Shown: positions 1 through 11,629 of the stretch, one piece after another
Numbering within the stretch: position 1 is the first letter of the stretch
Layout: the number at the start of each line of letters is the position of its first letter
DNA from: Lumnitzera littorea
Taxonomy: Eukaryota; Streptophyta; Magnoliopsida; Myrtales; Combretaceae
Assembly: GCA_024138015.1 (NCBI GenBank)
Contig: JAMXBB010000010.1
Span: 9,492,386 to 9,556,385 of the forward strand
Length of the DNA: 64,000 bases
Direction of reading: 5' to 3'
Program-made: the position numbers and the translations under genes
The notes under the pieces: generated by a model
Databases searched by the model: none
What the model was told of the DNA's origin: nothing
What the model saw: the letters and a program-made list of their open reading frames with translations, nothing else

Positions 1-244
1 AGTTAGTTTCGAATTATATATTATTTATATTTTTTTTTTTTATTTTCAAGGTTGGTCAACCTTAGGCCAACCTATCGATTTAAGGGCGATTCGATCCCCC
101 AAATTTGATAGCCCGCCAATCTAATAGCCGAATCTAATAAGTTGGTATGGATGAATCGTTCAAATCCTTAAAACTCGGCGATTCAACAATCATTTTAGAT
201 TCGTCTAAAACATGCTCAAATCGATTTATAATTCGAAACTAACT
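1..244. mobile_element. Short terminal-inverted-repeat element (MITE-like)
   Basis: The first 18 bases (AGTTAGTTTCGAATTATA) are repeated exactly in reverse complement at 227-244, so about 240 bp is bounded by perfect terminal inverted repeats. The interior is richer in GC than its surroundings and carries no ORF. This is the layout of a non-autonomous DNA transposon. The left repeat begins at the window edge, so it may extend further and the target-site duplication cannot be read. The superfamily is not recognised. Confidence 0.6.
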
Positions 245-1470
245 TTTTCATATATATTGAGTTTCATTTATTCTACTTGTACATTTTGTTGGAAAGCAGT
301 AGTCATCATAAAATTAAACATGTGCATATATGAAAAATGTATGTGAGTTAGGTACAAAATGGCGATTCATGAGAAAACGTGAGAGATGATAAATGTTCGG
401 TCAATTTACCATATACAGAAGAGAAGATAAGGTTGTACGATAGGTAAAGTGACCACCGAAGAGGAGATGGACTTTTTAGCTTATCGGAAGGAATAAAACA
501 TTATATATAAATATGTCTGCTTGGCTTTTTTCATAACAGACAACACATATATAGAGTGTAAATGGCATTTACGTTATCATATACATGGAAAAATATAGAA
601 AAATTATAGCTCAAAATAACCTGACACTAAATAAAAATAACGTACAAAATTATAAGCGCTAAAAAATAATGGAACTAGTGTTATGGTTTGTTCTTTTTGA
701 AACTTCCAACGCAACGTTAGAGTTCATGGCTACCGACAAAATCCAACACAATTAGAAAGTTGGTGCTTGAAAATTAGAAATCGGAAAGCATGAAATATCC
801 CTTGTGATCCAAAGAATGCATCTGGTGCGTTTTTCAAAAAAAATTCTTCAAAAGGGGCAACAGCAAAACTAATTAGGTCTAAGGATAACAAAGATACTTT
901 TAGATAAGCGCTTTCTGCGGATTTTATAAAACAAAATAAGATACCCTTTAAAAAGGTGCTTTCATTTTCACTTAATACGAAGAAGGTAACTTTTTATTAT
1001 AAACATAAATATAAAAAATGCATCTTTCTACATGGCGCCAATGTTTTAAACCCCTTTTCACGATCAGAAACATTACACGACCCAAAAAACAAAACACCCA
1101 TTCTCTTTTTCTCTTGACCAAGAGAAGGAAATCTCCAAGTGCAACACTCTCAATATTTTTTTTTTTTTCAAATTCTTTACCCGAAATTGAAGGTAAGCAT
1201 ATCTTTATTTAAATTACATGAATCTTTTAAAATTGAACAAATTGCACATAACATACCCTAGATACGCATGTGTTCATATTGTTGTATTTTTGCTTATTTG
1301 TATGTTGTTTTTATGTGTGAATGTCAATGCTAGAATGCCTAGTTACATGACACTCGGTAAAATATACATTGGCACATGGCGTAGTTGTAGTAAAAATTGA
1401 AATCTAAGTGTGTTGTACTTTTAAGTGTTTGATGAAATGCCTATTGGGAAATTGTTTAGTTAAGAACGGT
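245..1470. other. AT-rich intergenic DNA, nothing recognised
   Basis: No protein homology, RNA gene or clear repeat was recognised. Two ORFs of 60-64 codons (1,018-1,212 and 1,218-1,400) have low-complexity, unrelated translations and are treated as chance. Confidence 0.5.
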
Positions 1471-3806
1471 AGAATAGGATAAAGGGTTCGAAATTAGAAA
1501 AAATAGAAAATTAGGAAAAACCCAAAAAATAGGAAATTTAGAATATAATAAAAAATTAAGAAAAATATAAAATATAGAAAATTTAAGAAAGCTAAAAAAA
1601 TTAAGAAATTTAGAAAAATACAAAAAAAATACAAAATTTAAGAAAAACCAAAAATAAGAAATACAAAAACAATAGAAAACTAAAAAGTCACAAAAAATAG
1701 AAAAATAGAGGATTTAGGAAATTTAGATTTTTTTTTTTATTGTTTAATAGAGTAGAATTTAAAAAAAATAATAATAACAATAAGGAGAAGATCGTAGAGT
1801 CTAGACTTAGATTTGAATCTAATTTAGGTTAACCTTATCTAATTGCACATACGAATAAGGTATAGACCAACGATCTAACGAATAAACACTTATATAATAT
1901 ATTTGGGTTTGGCTTAGAGATTGGGGCTTCGACTCTGATTAAAGGCAGAAAATGCCTTTTAATTTTTTCTTTTCCACACTCCACACACTACCACATGTCA
2001 AGAGATCATTAAGCCACGTATCTGATCATGACACGTAACACTTCATGGTTGGTCTTAACAACACATTTTCCTTTCTCATTCTCTTTCTTCATTTTATTTC
2101 CTTCCCTTTCTCATTCAAAAGAAATTTATATACAGCAATTTGGGGGAAGGCATACACACCGAACCACACATACACACTATCGCAATAACCAAGCTCCCAT
2201 CCAATTATCTCTTTGTTCCAACTCTACACAGCAGTTGCTCCATCCTCACACAACCACCACATCAAATCCGAACCACCAACTGCCCTATGGAGTAATGTAC
2301 ACTTACCTCTTTTGCAACCATACCTATACTGACCTAAGCGACCACCCTTTCTTATCATCACTACTAGCCACTCACTATCCATCCTAAAATCCACACATCA
2401 CACATGCCAATCCCTCTCTCGTCCATGACCAAAAATACTTTCAATACCCGAACACCCAATTGACGAACATAGCTCTGATCTCTCTCACCTACATCTACCA
2501 CAGCATACCACCCCGACTCCTCCATCCACGTGGTGCTACCGTAACCAAATAGCAGACACAACCCCAACGCCCACATACATAGCCTACTTTCTCTCTTTCT
2601 CGCTCTCAACCATCCTCCCCTCCACTAAGCGTCTTCGTTGCTGTAGTGCTCCATCGTACACGACCCACTATTCGAGACAACCACCAACTCCACTACGTAC
2701 CGCAACACACTCACACGAACACCAATCAACCTCATCTTCTTCAACCAAACCACAAATCGAATCATGCTCACCCAACCACGGCCTTAAAAATTGAACCCAA
2801 ATCTCCACTAACGCCTAGACACACATACCACCATTAGCCCAAATCTGATCTACCTTCAAGCGGCCACAAAAAGCCACCATACCATCACCAAACGGCCTAA
2901 TATCAATTAGATTCGCATGGATTTGGCCTTTCCTATGAAAAAATTAGCTTAAAACTACCTTAGAGCACCAATGTCAACCGCCTTCATCTTCTCACAGCTG
3001 CGCACATGCACAGCACATAGTTAAGTCGGCTAACTTGACCCTAACCCAAAGATCTAACCCAATTGATGCCAACTAACCCGACTCCACCCCTATTGACTCG
3101 CTAATCCAACCCGACCTGCGTAAAGCTCTTTGGTTCAACCTGCTTGTTTTGTTTTGTGTTTCCAATTTTTATTTATTTATTTATTTCTTGTAATTGCATT
3201 GTAATTTTGTAACCAAATAAAAAAAAAGAACCTGAAAAAAAAAAGAGGAAAAAAGGAAAAAGAAAAAGAAAAAAGAAGAAACGAAAAGCAAAAAAAAAAA
3301 AGAGAAGAAAAAAAAAAGAATGGTCTATTTTTTAATTTTGATTAAAGTATAATAGAAATAGATAAAATAAAATAAAAAAATAAGAAAATATAAAAAAATA
3401 TTAATAAAAATAAAAATAAATAAATAGGTTAGTGAATAAACAAATCGTCTTATCATTTAGAAAAACCAATTTTCTAATAAAATGAAAAAATAAATCAATC
3501 ATTTTCCAAACTACCGTACTTTAGGATTTCTAAGAATAAAACCCTTATTAAGACCCTTAGAAATTTTTTTTAATAAATTGAAACAGGTAAAAACGTAAAC
3601 TCAACCTTTTTTCATAACTAAAATCAATCAACTAGCTAAAATTTTCGTTAAAAGAACTACGTATATATGATCCTAAATAGCAGACACGTAGACACTCATA
3701 TGTAAGTACGAGGCAACTTAAAACACAAAAATTTTTATTTTTCTTTTTCTATATTTTTTGTAAATAATTGATTGCTTTATCTTTTTAGAATTAAATCAAG
3801 TTGCAT
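1471..3806 (+). repeat. Degenerate upstream LTR copy of an Ogre-like retrotransposon
   Basis: This stretch is a collinear diverged copy of 8,850-11,154. Shared landmarks in order are an A-rich block, the sequence around 'gcacatacgaataaggt', a 'gcagagaatgcc'-like motif, a C-rich middle section, an A/G-rich block and the sequence 'gaattaaatcaagttg' at the end. The first ~107 bp and last ~370 bp of the downstream LTR have no counterpart here, so the copy is truncated at both ends. The right end is next to a foldback element. ORFs in the C-rich middle also occur in the other copy and have no known domain. Confidence 0.65.
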
Positions 3807-3832
3807 GCTTTATCTTTTTAGAATTAAAGACC

Positions 3833-4139
3833 TTTTAAAAAATAATTTACAAATAGCTTAACATAAGTGAGGTCTACACATGTTATATACAAGAATCAGT
3901 CATCAATGCAACAAAAAAAAGCACGTGGAAATATGCAGATGTTAGGATCGTTTAGGTTAATACATTACTCCTTAAGTTGCAACTTTACTATTATTTTAAA
4001 AAAAAAAACTTAATTGCATTAAAACTCTTGAATGATTAGTAGGGTTGCAATTTTTAAGAATAGTGTATTAACTCAAGCTTAAAGGGTAGTATATACATGC
4101 AACTTGTGTTAAGCTATTTGTAAATTATTTTTTGTAAAA
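3833..4139. mobile_element. Foldback / MITE-like element beside the LTR copy
   Basis: Arms of about 35 bp at 3,833-3,867 and 4,103-4,139 are near-perfect inverted repeats around the shared core AATTTACAAATAGCTTAACA. A second inner pair around 'ttaatacatta' and 'tagtgtattaa', each followed inward by a 'gttgcaa' motif, makes much of the 307-bp element able to fold back on itself. There is no ORF. Just left of it a 26-bp piece (ctttatctttttagaatta) is directly duplicated (3,778-3,798 and 3,808-3,827 region). It lies where homology to the other LTR stops, consistent with insertion or an associated deletion there. Confidence 0.55.
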
Positions 4140-6382
4140 TAAAACTTTATGTTTCTCTCTCTCTCAAAAAAAAAAAAGAAAAAGAAAAAAGAAGCAAAAA
4201 CTGAAAAAAATAAAAATAAAAAGAAAAGTTGCTAACGACTATAAATCTTTATAGATCAAAGAGCCAACACAAGCTCAAGCCTTTAGCCAACTCAAGCTCA
4301 TAAGGCCTTTCAATCTATTAAGGAAGCCAACACAAGCCCCTTAGACCTATTCAACCCAAACACTAGCCCCTTGGACCATTCAACCCGAATACTAACCCCT
4401 TAGCCCATTCAATCTAAACACCAACCTTAGACCTATTTGGACAACCTACCCAAGCACAAGCCACTTAGCCCATTAAGATAGCCAATCCGAACACAAACCA
4501 TAGCCCATCAAGGCAACTAACCCAAACACAATCCTCAACCTATAAAGGTAGACAAGCTAAAACCCTTAGTCTATTTAGAAAGTTAAGCCCAATCATAAAC
4601 CAAGCCAAAACACAAAGTCAAATATTAGGGCATGATTTGAGAAACCGGAGGGCAAAGATAATCTTCACCTTAGGCAAATAAATATAGATTCCTCCTTAAG
4701 AAATCAATAACTCACTTTTAAAAGGCTTACATTGAAAAGAGGTAAACTATATTCCACACACTAACCTAAAACACTTTGAGAGTTGAGTGACATAATGGAG
4801 AGGATACCTTGGACTCATTCCTCAAAAGAGGTCCACTTTGAATATGATACATCGATTAAAATGAAATTGGGCATTCATTTCCAAATCTTAAACACAATTG
4901 TCTCTTGTTCACCCTGTTGGACCAATTTAGAGTATTTTCAAATTTAAACCCTGTCAAGAACCACCCCACAATAGAGCAATTTGAAGGTTAAGGTCATTGA
5001 TGAGGAGATAAGGGTATAATTGGTTTATGCTTGTTTAAATAACATTAATTCAAAAATGATTTTTATTTTTGATAAATTATTTTTCGTTGAAATTAAAAAA
5101 AGCCAATTTCTTTTCGAACACCTTAATCTTATACACGCCTTGCTTAAGCCCATATAATAGAAATCCATGGATTTAGGGCCTTGAATCACTTAAAAGGCAA
5201 AAACTCGGCAATAGAGACAACCATTCTTAGGGGCCAAAAGAAAAGAAAGAATAGCAAGAGATAGTGGGGCAAAGTAATAATAATAAAAAAGAAAAGAGAA
5301 GATGAAGAAAAGAGGCTAGAAAATTGAGCCCAAGTGTAAGGCGAAAGCTCCAAGAGATATATCATATCCCAGCAAAGGCAACCTAATTAAATCAAAAGGC
5401 CGGGAGTCAAAGCCCAAATAGTCCAAAAAACACAAGACCCTAAATCACATTCTAAAACCCGAAAACTTAAAATCTCTATATCTACTCTAAAGCCTCTCTT
5501 ATTTATGTTAAATCACATAAGGCCTTCCCACCCATAATACCACCAAATCTCAAAAGATAATTCATCTCTAATAAAAATTGTTTTGAAACTAGGGCAAGCA
5601 TACTTCTAATTTTTCCCAAAATTTCTTGGCTCATACAACCCAGATAAATAAAAGTAGTTATTTCAAAATAGGCCTTCTCATTAGTTCTTTTTTAAACCCT
5701 TTGACCAAAAACCTAAATTCATAATATTAAACCGAAAAAGACCAAACAGATTGATTAAAGCGTATCACTTACAAAATGGGCTATAATTTTTAGTATTGTT
5801 GTCAAGAGCGAAATCTAGACCAAGAGTTAGTAAGGAATCCCTCTTCAGCTAAACTAATCATGAGTTACCTTTTCCTTAAGAAAGTAATGTTTTAAAATCA
5901 CAAAACCCCATGAGAAAGCCCTAAGGTCAGGGGCATTAAGAAACCTTACAGGATTACTAAAGATAAGGGTAGTTATAACACTTGTTCATTAAATAAGAAT
6001 TTATAACCATTGGAAAACTTTCAAAAAAAAAAGAGAGAGAGAGAAAAAAGACAAAAGAAAGAGAGAGAAAGTAAAGGTTTAAGTTTTTTGGTCCATTTTC
6101 AAATCCTTATCGGCTCGATTAGCCAAATTTTCAATTCAAGTCATTTGTTTCCTTTTCAATGGGGTCACACATTTTAAGCTGATCACATAGATCTAAGTCA
6201 CTAAGGGACTTAATCCCTAATAACTATTTTGACATTAGATGATTTGTATGTAAATTTTTTTCAAGTCAAGAAGTTTTTCAAACTGGTTGCTTTCCTTACT
6301 TTACTTCTTCAATTCTTCATCAACTTCCCTTAGGGTTTTAGCCGGTTCTTAGGGTCCTAACCCACTCTTTTATTCTTTTCAG
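4140..6382. other. Non-coding internal region of the Ogre-like relic
   Basis: No gag, protease, reverse transcriptase, RNase H or integrase motif is visible on either strand. Between about 4,264 and 4,625 a degenerate ~40-bp unit recurs, built on 'cttagcccattcaac'. The rest is A-rich, with A/G runs near 4,170-4,230 and 6,025-6,075. It sits where gag-pol would be expected if 1,471-3,806 and 8,743-11,521 are paired LTRs. Confidence 0.45.
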
Positions 6383-6745
6383 GATTCCAACCAGCCTTTA
6401 GGGCACTATTCTGTCTTTCTAGTGTTCTAATAAGCTCTTCGAGTGTTGACCCACTTTTTTATGCTTTTTAGGGTTCCAGCTAGCCTTTAGGCATTGTCCT
6501 GTCTTTCTAGAGTATTAGCTAACTCTTGAAGTGCTAACCCCTCTTTTATTCTTTTTAAGGTTTCAACCAGCCTTTAGGGCATTGTCCTGTCTTTTTAAGA
6601 TTCTAGCCAGCTCTTAAAGTGCTGACCCGCTCTTTTATTCTTTTTAGGGTTCTAGCCAACCTTTAGGGTGCTGTCTCATCTTCCATTTTTAGGGTTCTGG
6701 CCAACCTTTAGGGTGTGATCTCATCTCTCTAGAGTTTTAGCCAAC
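6383..6745. repeat. Tandem array 1, ~88-bp units
   Basis: Four degenerate units start near 6,383, 6,472, 6,561 and 6,649. Each contains a 'tctagccagcctttagg'-like core, followed by a 'tgtcctgtcttt' or 'tgtctcatctt' motif. This is the first of four adjoining arrays upstream of the 3' LTR. Confidence 0.6.
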
Positions 6746-6778
6746 TTTCTAAGCACTACCCTTCCTTCATCAATTCTT

Positions 6779-7240
6779 TTAGCGAGCCCATAAGGCGTTC
6801 ACCTTAACAATTCCTTGTAACAAGCTCATAGGGCACTTCTCTTCACCAATTTCTCTCAAGCGAGCTCATAAAGCACTTTCTTTCGTTACTGAATCCTTTT
6901 AGCGAGCCCATAAGGCGTTACTCTTCACTAATAGTTCTTAGTGAGCCCTAGGGCACTCAGCTTACCAATTCCTTATAGTGAGCCTATGGAGCACTTCCCT
7001 TACCAATATTCTCAAGCAAGCCCATAAGGCACTTTTCTTCATCATTTTCCTTCGACAAGTCCACAAGTCGCTTCCTTTCATCATCGATTTCTCTTAGTGT
7101 ACCCATAAGGCACTTCTCTTCACCCAGTTCTTAGCAAGCCTATAAGGGCATTACCTTTCACTAATTTCTCCTAAGCAAGCCCATAAAGCGCTTTCTTTCA
7201 TCATTGATTCCTTTTAATGAGCCCATAGAGCACTTTTTGA
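6779..7240. repeat. Tandem array 2, ~40-bp units
   Basis: About twelve units of roughly 40 bp share the core 'agcgagcccataaggcactt', with a T/C-rich spacer ending in 'aattcctt'. Units drift in sequence but keep their spacing. There is no coding potential. Confidence 0.65.
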
Positions 7241-7670
7241 ATTCCAAATTAAGATTGCTAGTCCCCAAAAGATGCTCCCACCTAGGTTAGTCAGCTCAAA
7301 GGAGCACTACCAAGTTTCAATTAAGGGTCTTAGCCAACTCAAAGAATACTTTGCCCATTTCACCTAGGATAGTCAACTTAAAGGAGCACTTCTAGGTTCA
7401 TCTCGAATCGATTCCAAATTTAGGGTTACTAATCCTTAAGAGATGCTCCTACCTAGGTTAATTAGCCCAAAAGAGCACTAGTAGGTTTTAATTAAGAGTC
7501 TTAGCTAGCTCAAGAAGCGCTTTACCCATTTCACCTAAAATAGTCAGCTCAAAGGAGCACTTCCAAGTGTGTCTCAAATCGATTCCAAATTTAGGGTTGC
7601 TAATCCCCGAGAGACGCTTCTACCTAAATTAGTCAACTCGAAGGACTACTACCATGTTTCAATTAAGGGA
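7241..7670. repeat. Tandem array 3, ~170-bp units
   Basis: Units begin near 7,241, 7,411 and 7,582 with 'attccaaatttagggttgct' or a close variant, followed by 'gatgctcctacctaggtta' and 'gtcagctcaaaggagcac'. The same words occur in reverse complement in the tandem array of the minus-strand element at 22,130-22,700. Confidence 0.6.
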
Positions 7671-8510
7671 TTTAGCCAGCTCAAGGAGCGCTTCGCTTAT
7701 CTTGGTTAGGTAACTCATTGGGGCACTGCCAAGTATTCAACATTTCTTTTAGGGTCTTAGGCAACTCAAGGAGTGCTTCGCCCATCTTAGTTAGTCAACT
7801 CATAGAAGTATGACCAAGTTTTCAATATCTCTTTAGAGTCTTAGCTAGTTCAAAGAACGCTTTGCTTGCCTTAGTTAGTCAACTAAGTTTTCAATATCTT
7901 TTTAGGGTCTTAACTAGCTCAAGGAATACTTTGCCCACCTTAATTAGTCAACTCATAGGGGCACGACCAAGTTTTCAATATCTCTTTAAGGTCTTAGCCA
8001 GCTTAAGGAGCACTTCTCCCACCTTGGTTAGTCAGCTCATAGGGGCACAACCAAGTCTTTAACATCTCTTTAGGGTCTTAGCCAGCTCAAGAAGTGCTTC
8101 GCCTACCTTAGTTAGTCAACTCATAGGAACACAACCAAGTTTTCAATATCTCTTTAGGGTTTTAGCTAGCTCAAGGAGTGCTTCGCCCATTTTACCTTGG
8201 TTAGTCAACTCATTAAGGTATGACCAAGTTTTCAAGATCTTTAAGGTCTTAACTAGCTCAAGGAGAGCTTCACCCTTCTCATCTTAGTTAGTCAATTCAT
8301 AAGGGCACAACCAAGGTTTTAACATCATTTTTGGGTCTTAGCTAACTCAAAGAGCGCTTTGCTTACCTTAGTTAGTTAGCTTATAGAAGTACGACTAAGT
8401 TTTCAACATCTCTTTAGGGTCTTAGCTAACTCAAGGAGTGCTTCAACCATCTCAATCTCTTTAGGACCTTAACCAACTCAAGGAGTGCTTTGCTCGTTCG
8501 CCTAGGTTAG
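7671..8510. repeat. Tandem array 4, ~84-bp units
   Basis: Around ten units recur with 'gtcttagccagctcaagg' at about 7,757, 7,837, 7,908, 7,991, 8,077, 8,159, 8,247, 8,333 and 8,419. Each continues with 'agtgcttcgcccaccttag', 'ttagtcaactcatagg' and 'accaagttttcaatatctct'. Short ORFs in this array are by-products of the repeat. Confidence 0.7.
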
Positions 8511-8730
8511 TCAGCTCATAAGGGCACAATCAAGCTTCAATTCTTCTTTTTAATTTCTCGGCTAACTCCTAGAGCGTCTCCTCTCTCTTTAACCTTTTCA
8601 TCAAATCCCCAATTAACCAATCCTAGGATAGCTAACTAGCTATAGCACTTCTTAAGACAAATTCCACCCTTGAGACAAAAATAATGTCTCTTTTATCCTA
8701 GTAGTAAAGTTTTACTCAAACTTCATTACA

Positions 8731-8742
8731 GAGAGGAGCAGC
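8731..8742 (+). other. Polypurine tract before the 3' LTR
   Basis: The purine-rich run GAGAGGAGCAG stands immediately before the LTR start TGTAAACACC, the expected place for the plus-strand primer of reverse transcription. The minus-strand element has the matching motif (ACAAAGAAGGATAG on its own strand) before its LTR at 21,911. Confidence 0.6.
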
Positions 8743-11521
8743 TGTAAACACCCTATTTTTGCAAATCCAACCCCTCCTCCACCACCCCCCCCCCCCTCCT
8801 CGACCACCTACCCTCCTCTCCCTAATTTTTTTTTTTTTTCAAATTTGTTAGAATAGAATAAAGGGTCCAAAATTAGGAAAAATACAAAAAAAAAATAGAA
8901 AATTAAGAAAAACCCAAAAAATAGGAAATTTAGAATATAATAAAAATTTGAGAAAAATACCAAAAAATAGAAAATTTAAAATATAATAAAAGTTTGAGAA
9001 AAATACTAAAAAAATAGAAAATTTAAGAAAAACGAAAAATAAGAAATACAAAAAACTAGAAAAATAAAGGATTTAAGAAATTTAGAATTTTTTTTAGATT
9101 ATTTAATAGAATAGAATTTTTTTAAAAAAATAACAATCAGGAGGTAGGTCGTTGGGCCTAAGCTTGGGCTTAAATTTGAATCTAGCCTGAGATAATCTAA
9201 TCTATATGTGCAATTTAATTGCACATACGAATAAGGTGCAGGCTAAAAGCCTAACGAATAAGCACTTATACATTGCATTTAGGTTTAGCTTGGAGATTAG
9301 AGGTTCAACTCTCATCAAAAGCAGAGAATGCCTTTTGCTTTTATTTTTTCTACACTCTACACACTGCCATATGGCAAGAGATCATTAGGCTACGTATCTG
9401 GTCATGACATGTAGCACTTTGTGATTGATCTTAACAATACATTTTCCTTCCTCCTTCTCCTCTTTCCTTTTCTTTCCCTCCCTTTCTCATTCAAAAGAAA
9501 CTCACACACAACAATCCAGAAGGGGAGGGAGGGCATACGTACCGACCATACATACACACTACCACAATAACCAAGCTCCCATCCGATTATCTCTCTATCC
9601 CAACTCCATATAGTAGTTGCTCCATCCTCATACGACCACCACATCCAAGCCAAACCACTAACCACCCTATGGCCTGATGTACACTTCCTTCTCTCACAAC
9701 CACACCTACACCGACCTAAGCAACCACCCTTTCTTATCATCATCGTCAGCCACTCACTGTCCATCCTATAATCTGCACATCATACAAACCAATCCCTCTC
9801 TCTTCCATGACAAAAAATACTCTCGATACCCAAATACCCAATTGACTAACATAACTTCGATCTCTCTCACCCGCATCTACCGTAGCAACACCACCTTAAC
9901 TCCTCCATCCACTTAGTGTTGTCGCAACCAAATAGCAAATACAACCCCAATGCCTATATACATAGCCCACTCTCTCTCTTTCGCTCTTGACTATCCTCCC
10001 CTCCATTAAGCATCCTCATCGCCGTAGGACTCCACCACATATGACCTACTATTCAAGATAGCCACTAGCTCCACCAGGCACTGTAGCACACTCGCACGAA
10101 CACTAATCAACCTCGTCCTCTTCAACTAAACCGCACACCAAACTACACTCACCTAGCCACTACTACAAAACTCGAACCCAGATCTCTACCAATGCCCAAA
10201 CACACACACCACCATTAGCCTAAATCTAACCTACCTTCAAGTAGCCATGAAAAGCACTGTACCACCACCAAACACCCTAATACCAATTAGATTCACATGG
10301 ATTTGTCCTTTTCCATGAAAAAATCGACTTGAAACTACCTTGGAGCACCAATGCTGACTACCCTCCTCTTCTCATAGTTGCACACGTACGCAGCACATGG
10401 TCGGGTCGGCTAACCCGACCCTAACTCGAATATCTGACCTGATTGATGCCCGACCGACCCAACTCCACCCTTACTAACTCACTGATCGAACCTAACCTGC
10501 ACGAAGCTCCTTTATCTAACTTACTTGTTTTATTTTGTGTTTCCAATTTTTTTTATTTATTTATTTCTTATAATTGCATTGTAATTTTGTAACCAAATAA
10601 AAAATAAGGAAAAAGAAAAAGAAGAAAGAAGAAAAGAAAAGCAAGAAAAAGAGAAGAAAAAAAAAAGAAAAAAGAATAGAATAGTCTATTTTTTATTTTT
10701 GATTAAATTATAATAGAAATAGATAAAATAAAATAAATAAATAAGATAATATAAAATATAATAATAAAAATAAATAAATAAGTTAGTGAATGAACAAATC
10801 GTCTTATCACTAAGAAAAAAATCTTCTAATAAAATAAAAAAATAAATCAACCGTTTTCTAAACTAAGATGCTTTAGGATTCCAAGAATAAAACCCCAATT
10901 AAGACTCTTAGAAAATTTCTTTAAATAAATTGAAATGGGTAAAAATGTAAACACAACCTTTTTTTCAAAACTAAAATCAATCAACATGCTAAAATTTTCG
11001 TTAAAAGAACTACGTACGTCTGATCCCAAATAGTAAGTATATAGATACTCATACATAGGTACAAGATAACTTAAAACACGAAAATTTTTCTTTTTCTATG
11101 TTTTTGTTAAATAATTGATCACTTTATCTTTTTAGAATTAAATCAAGTTGTATGTAGATAGATTTCATTATAAGAGTATATTAGAAAGTAAAATTAAATT
11201 CAAAAAGTTAAAAGTAGTACCCATTTAAGGTTTAATAGGATAGCCCCTGGATCTAAATCTTTCGTTTTAGAAAACCGTTTTAAAAATTGGTTTTATCGAT
11301 AGACTAATAGATAAATTATAATTAATCTATCCAATTGATTATAACTTAACTCTCTTTCTCAACTACGGTTAGGTAGTAACTCCAAAAATGTTTTCAAAGT
11401 TAAAAAACTGGTTTTTTTTAAACCTTAGTCGAGGGTCAATATTAAACGGGTAAAGTTTAATACTGATCAGATTCAAGAAGACTAATTTATAAAAATCAGG
11501 AAGAAAAAACCAGGCTTAACA
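8743..11521 (+). repeat. 3' LTR of the + strand Ogre-like element
   Basis: The LTR starts TGTAAACACCC after the polypurine tract and ends near GGCTTAACA, about 2.78 kb. Both ends match the minus-strand LTR at 19,160-21,911, which is 2.75 kb and runs from a TGTAGACATCC-like start to GGCTTGACA. The middle sections of the two families differ. It contains a poly-C run (8,782-8,796), a 23-bp palindrome with arms TATGTGCAATT (9,205-9,227), a tRNA-like segment around 9,228-9,335, and A/G-rich blocks. Long LTRs plus tandem repeats next to the 3' LTR are known for Ogre elements of the Tat lineage. That assignment is by structure only, because this relic has no pol. Confidence 0.65.
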
Positions 11522-11629
11522 CAAACGCATGGTGCACAAAGCATGGTATGCTAACCAACATGTTCCTTGTCATGTCAATAGGTTAAAAAAGGTAGGTAAG
11601 GTTAAATTTATGGTTTATGCCCATTGAAA

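Noticed and set aside
2028..2837. ORFs in the C-rich part of the upstream LTR (119, 81 and 63 codons) and counterparts at 9,402-9,916
   Set aside because: They lie in an LTR, are His/Thr/Ser- or Trp/Gly-rich by composition, are frame-broken between the two copies, and match no known domain.
7862..8062. 66-codon ORF with internal repeats
   Set aside because: It is a shadow of the 84-bp tandem array.
6779..8510. CRISPR-like array
   Set aside because: The repeats are degenerate and contiguous without unique spacers, in plant DNA. They are retroelement tandem repeats.
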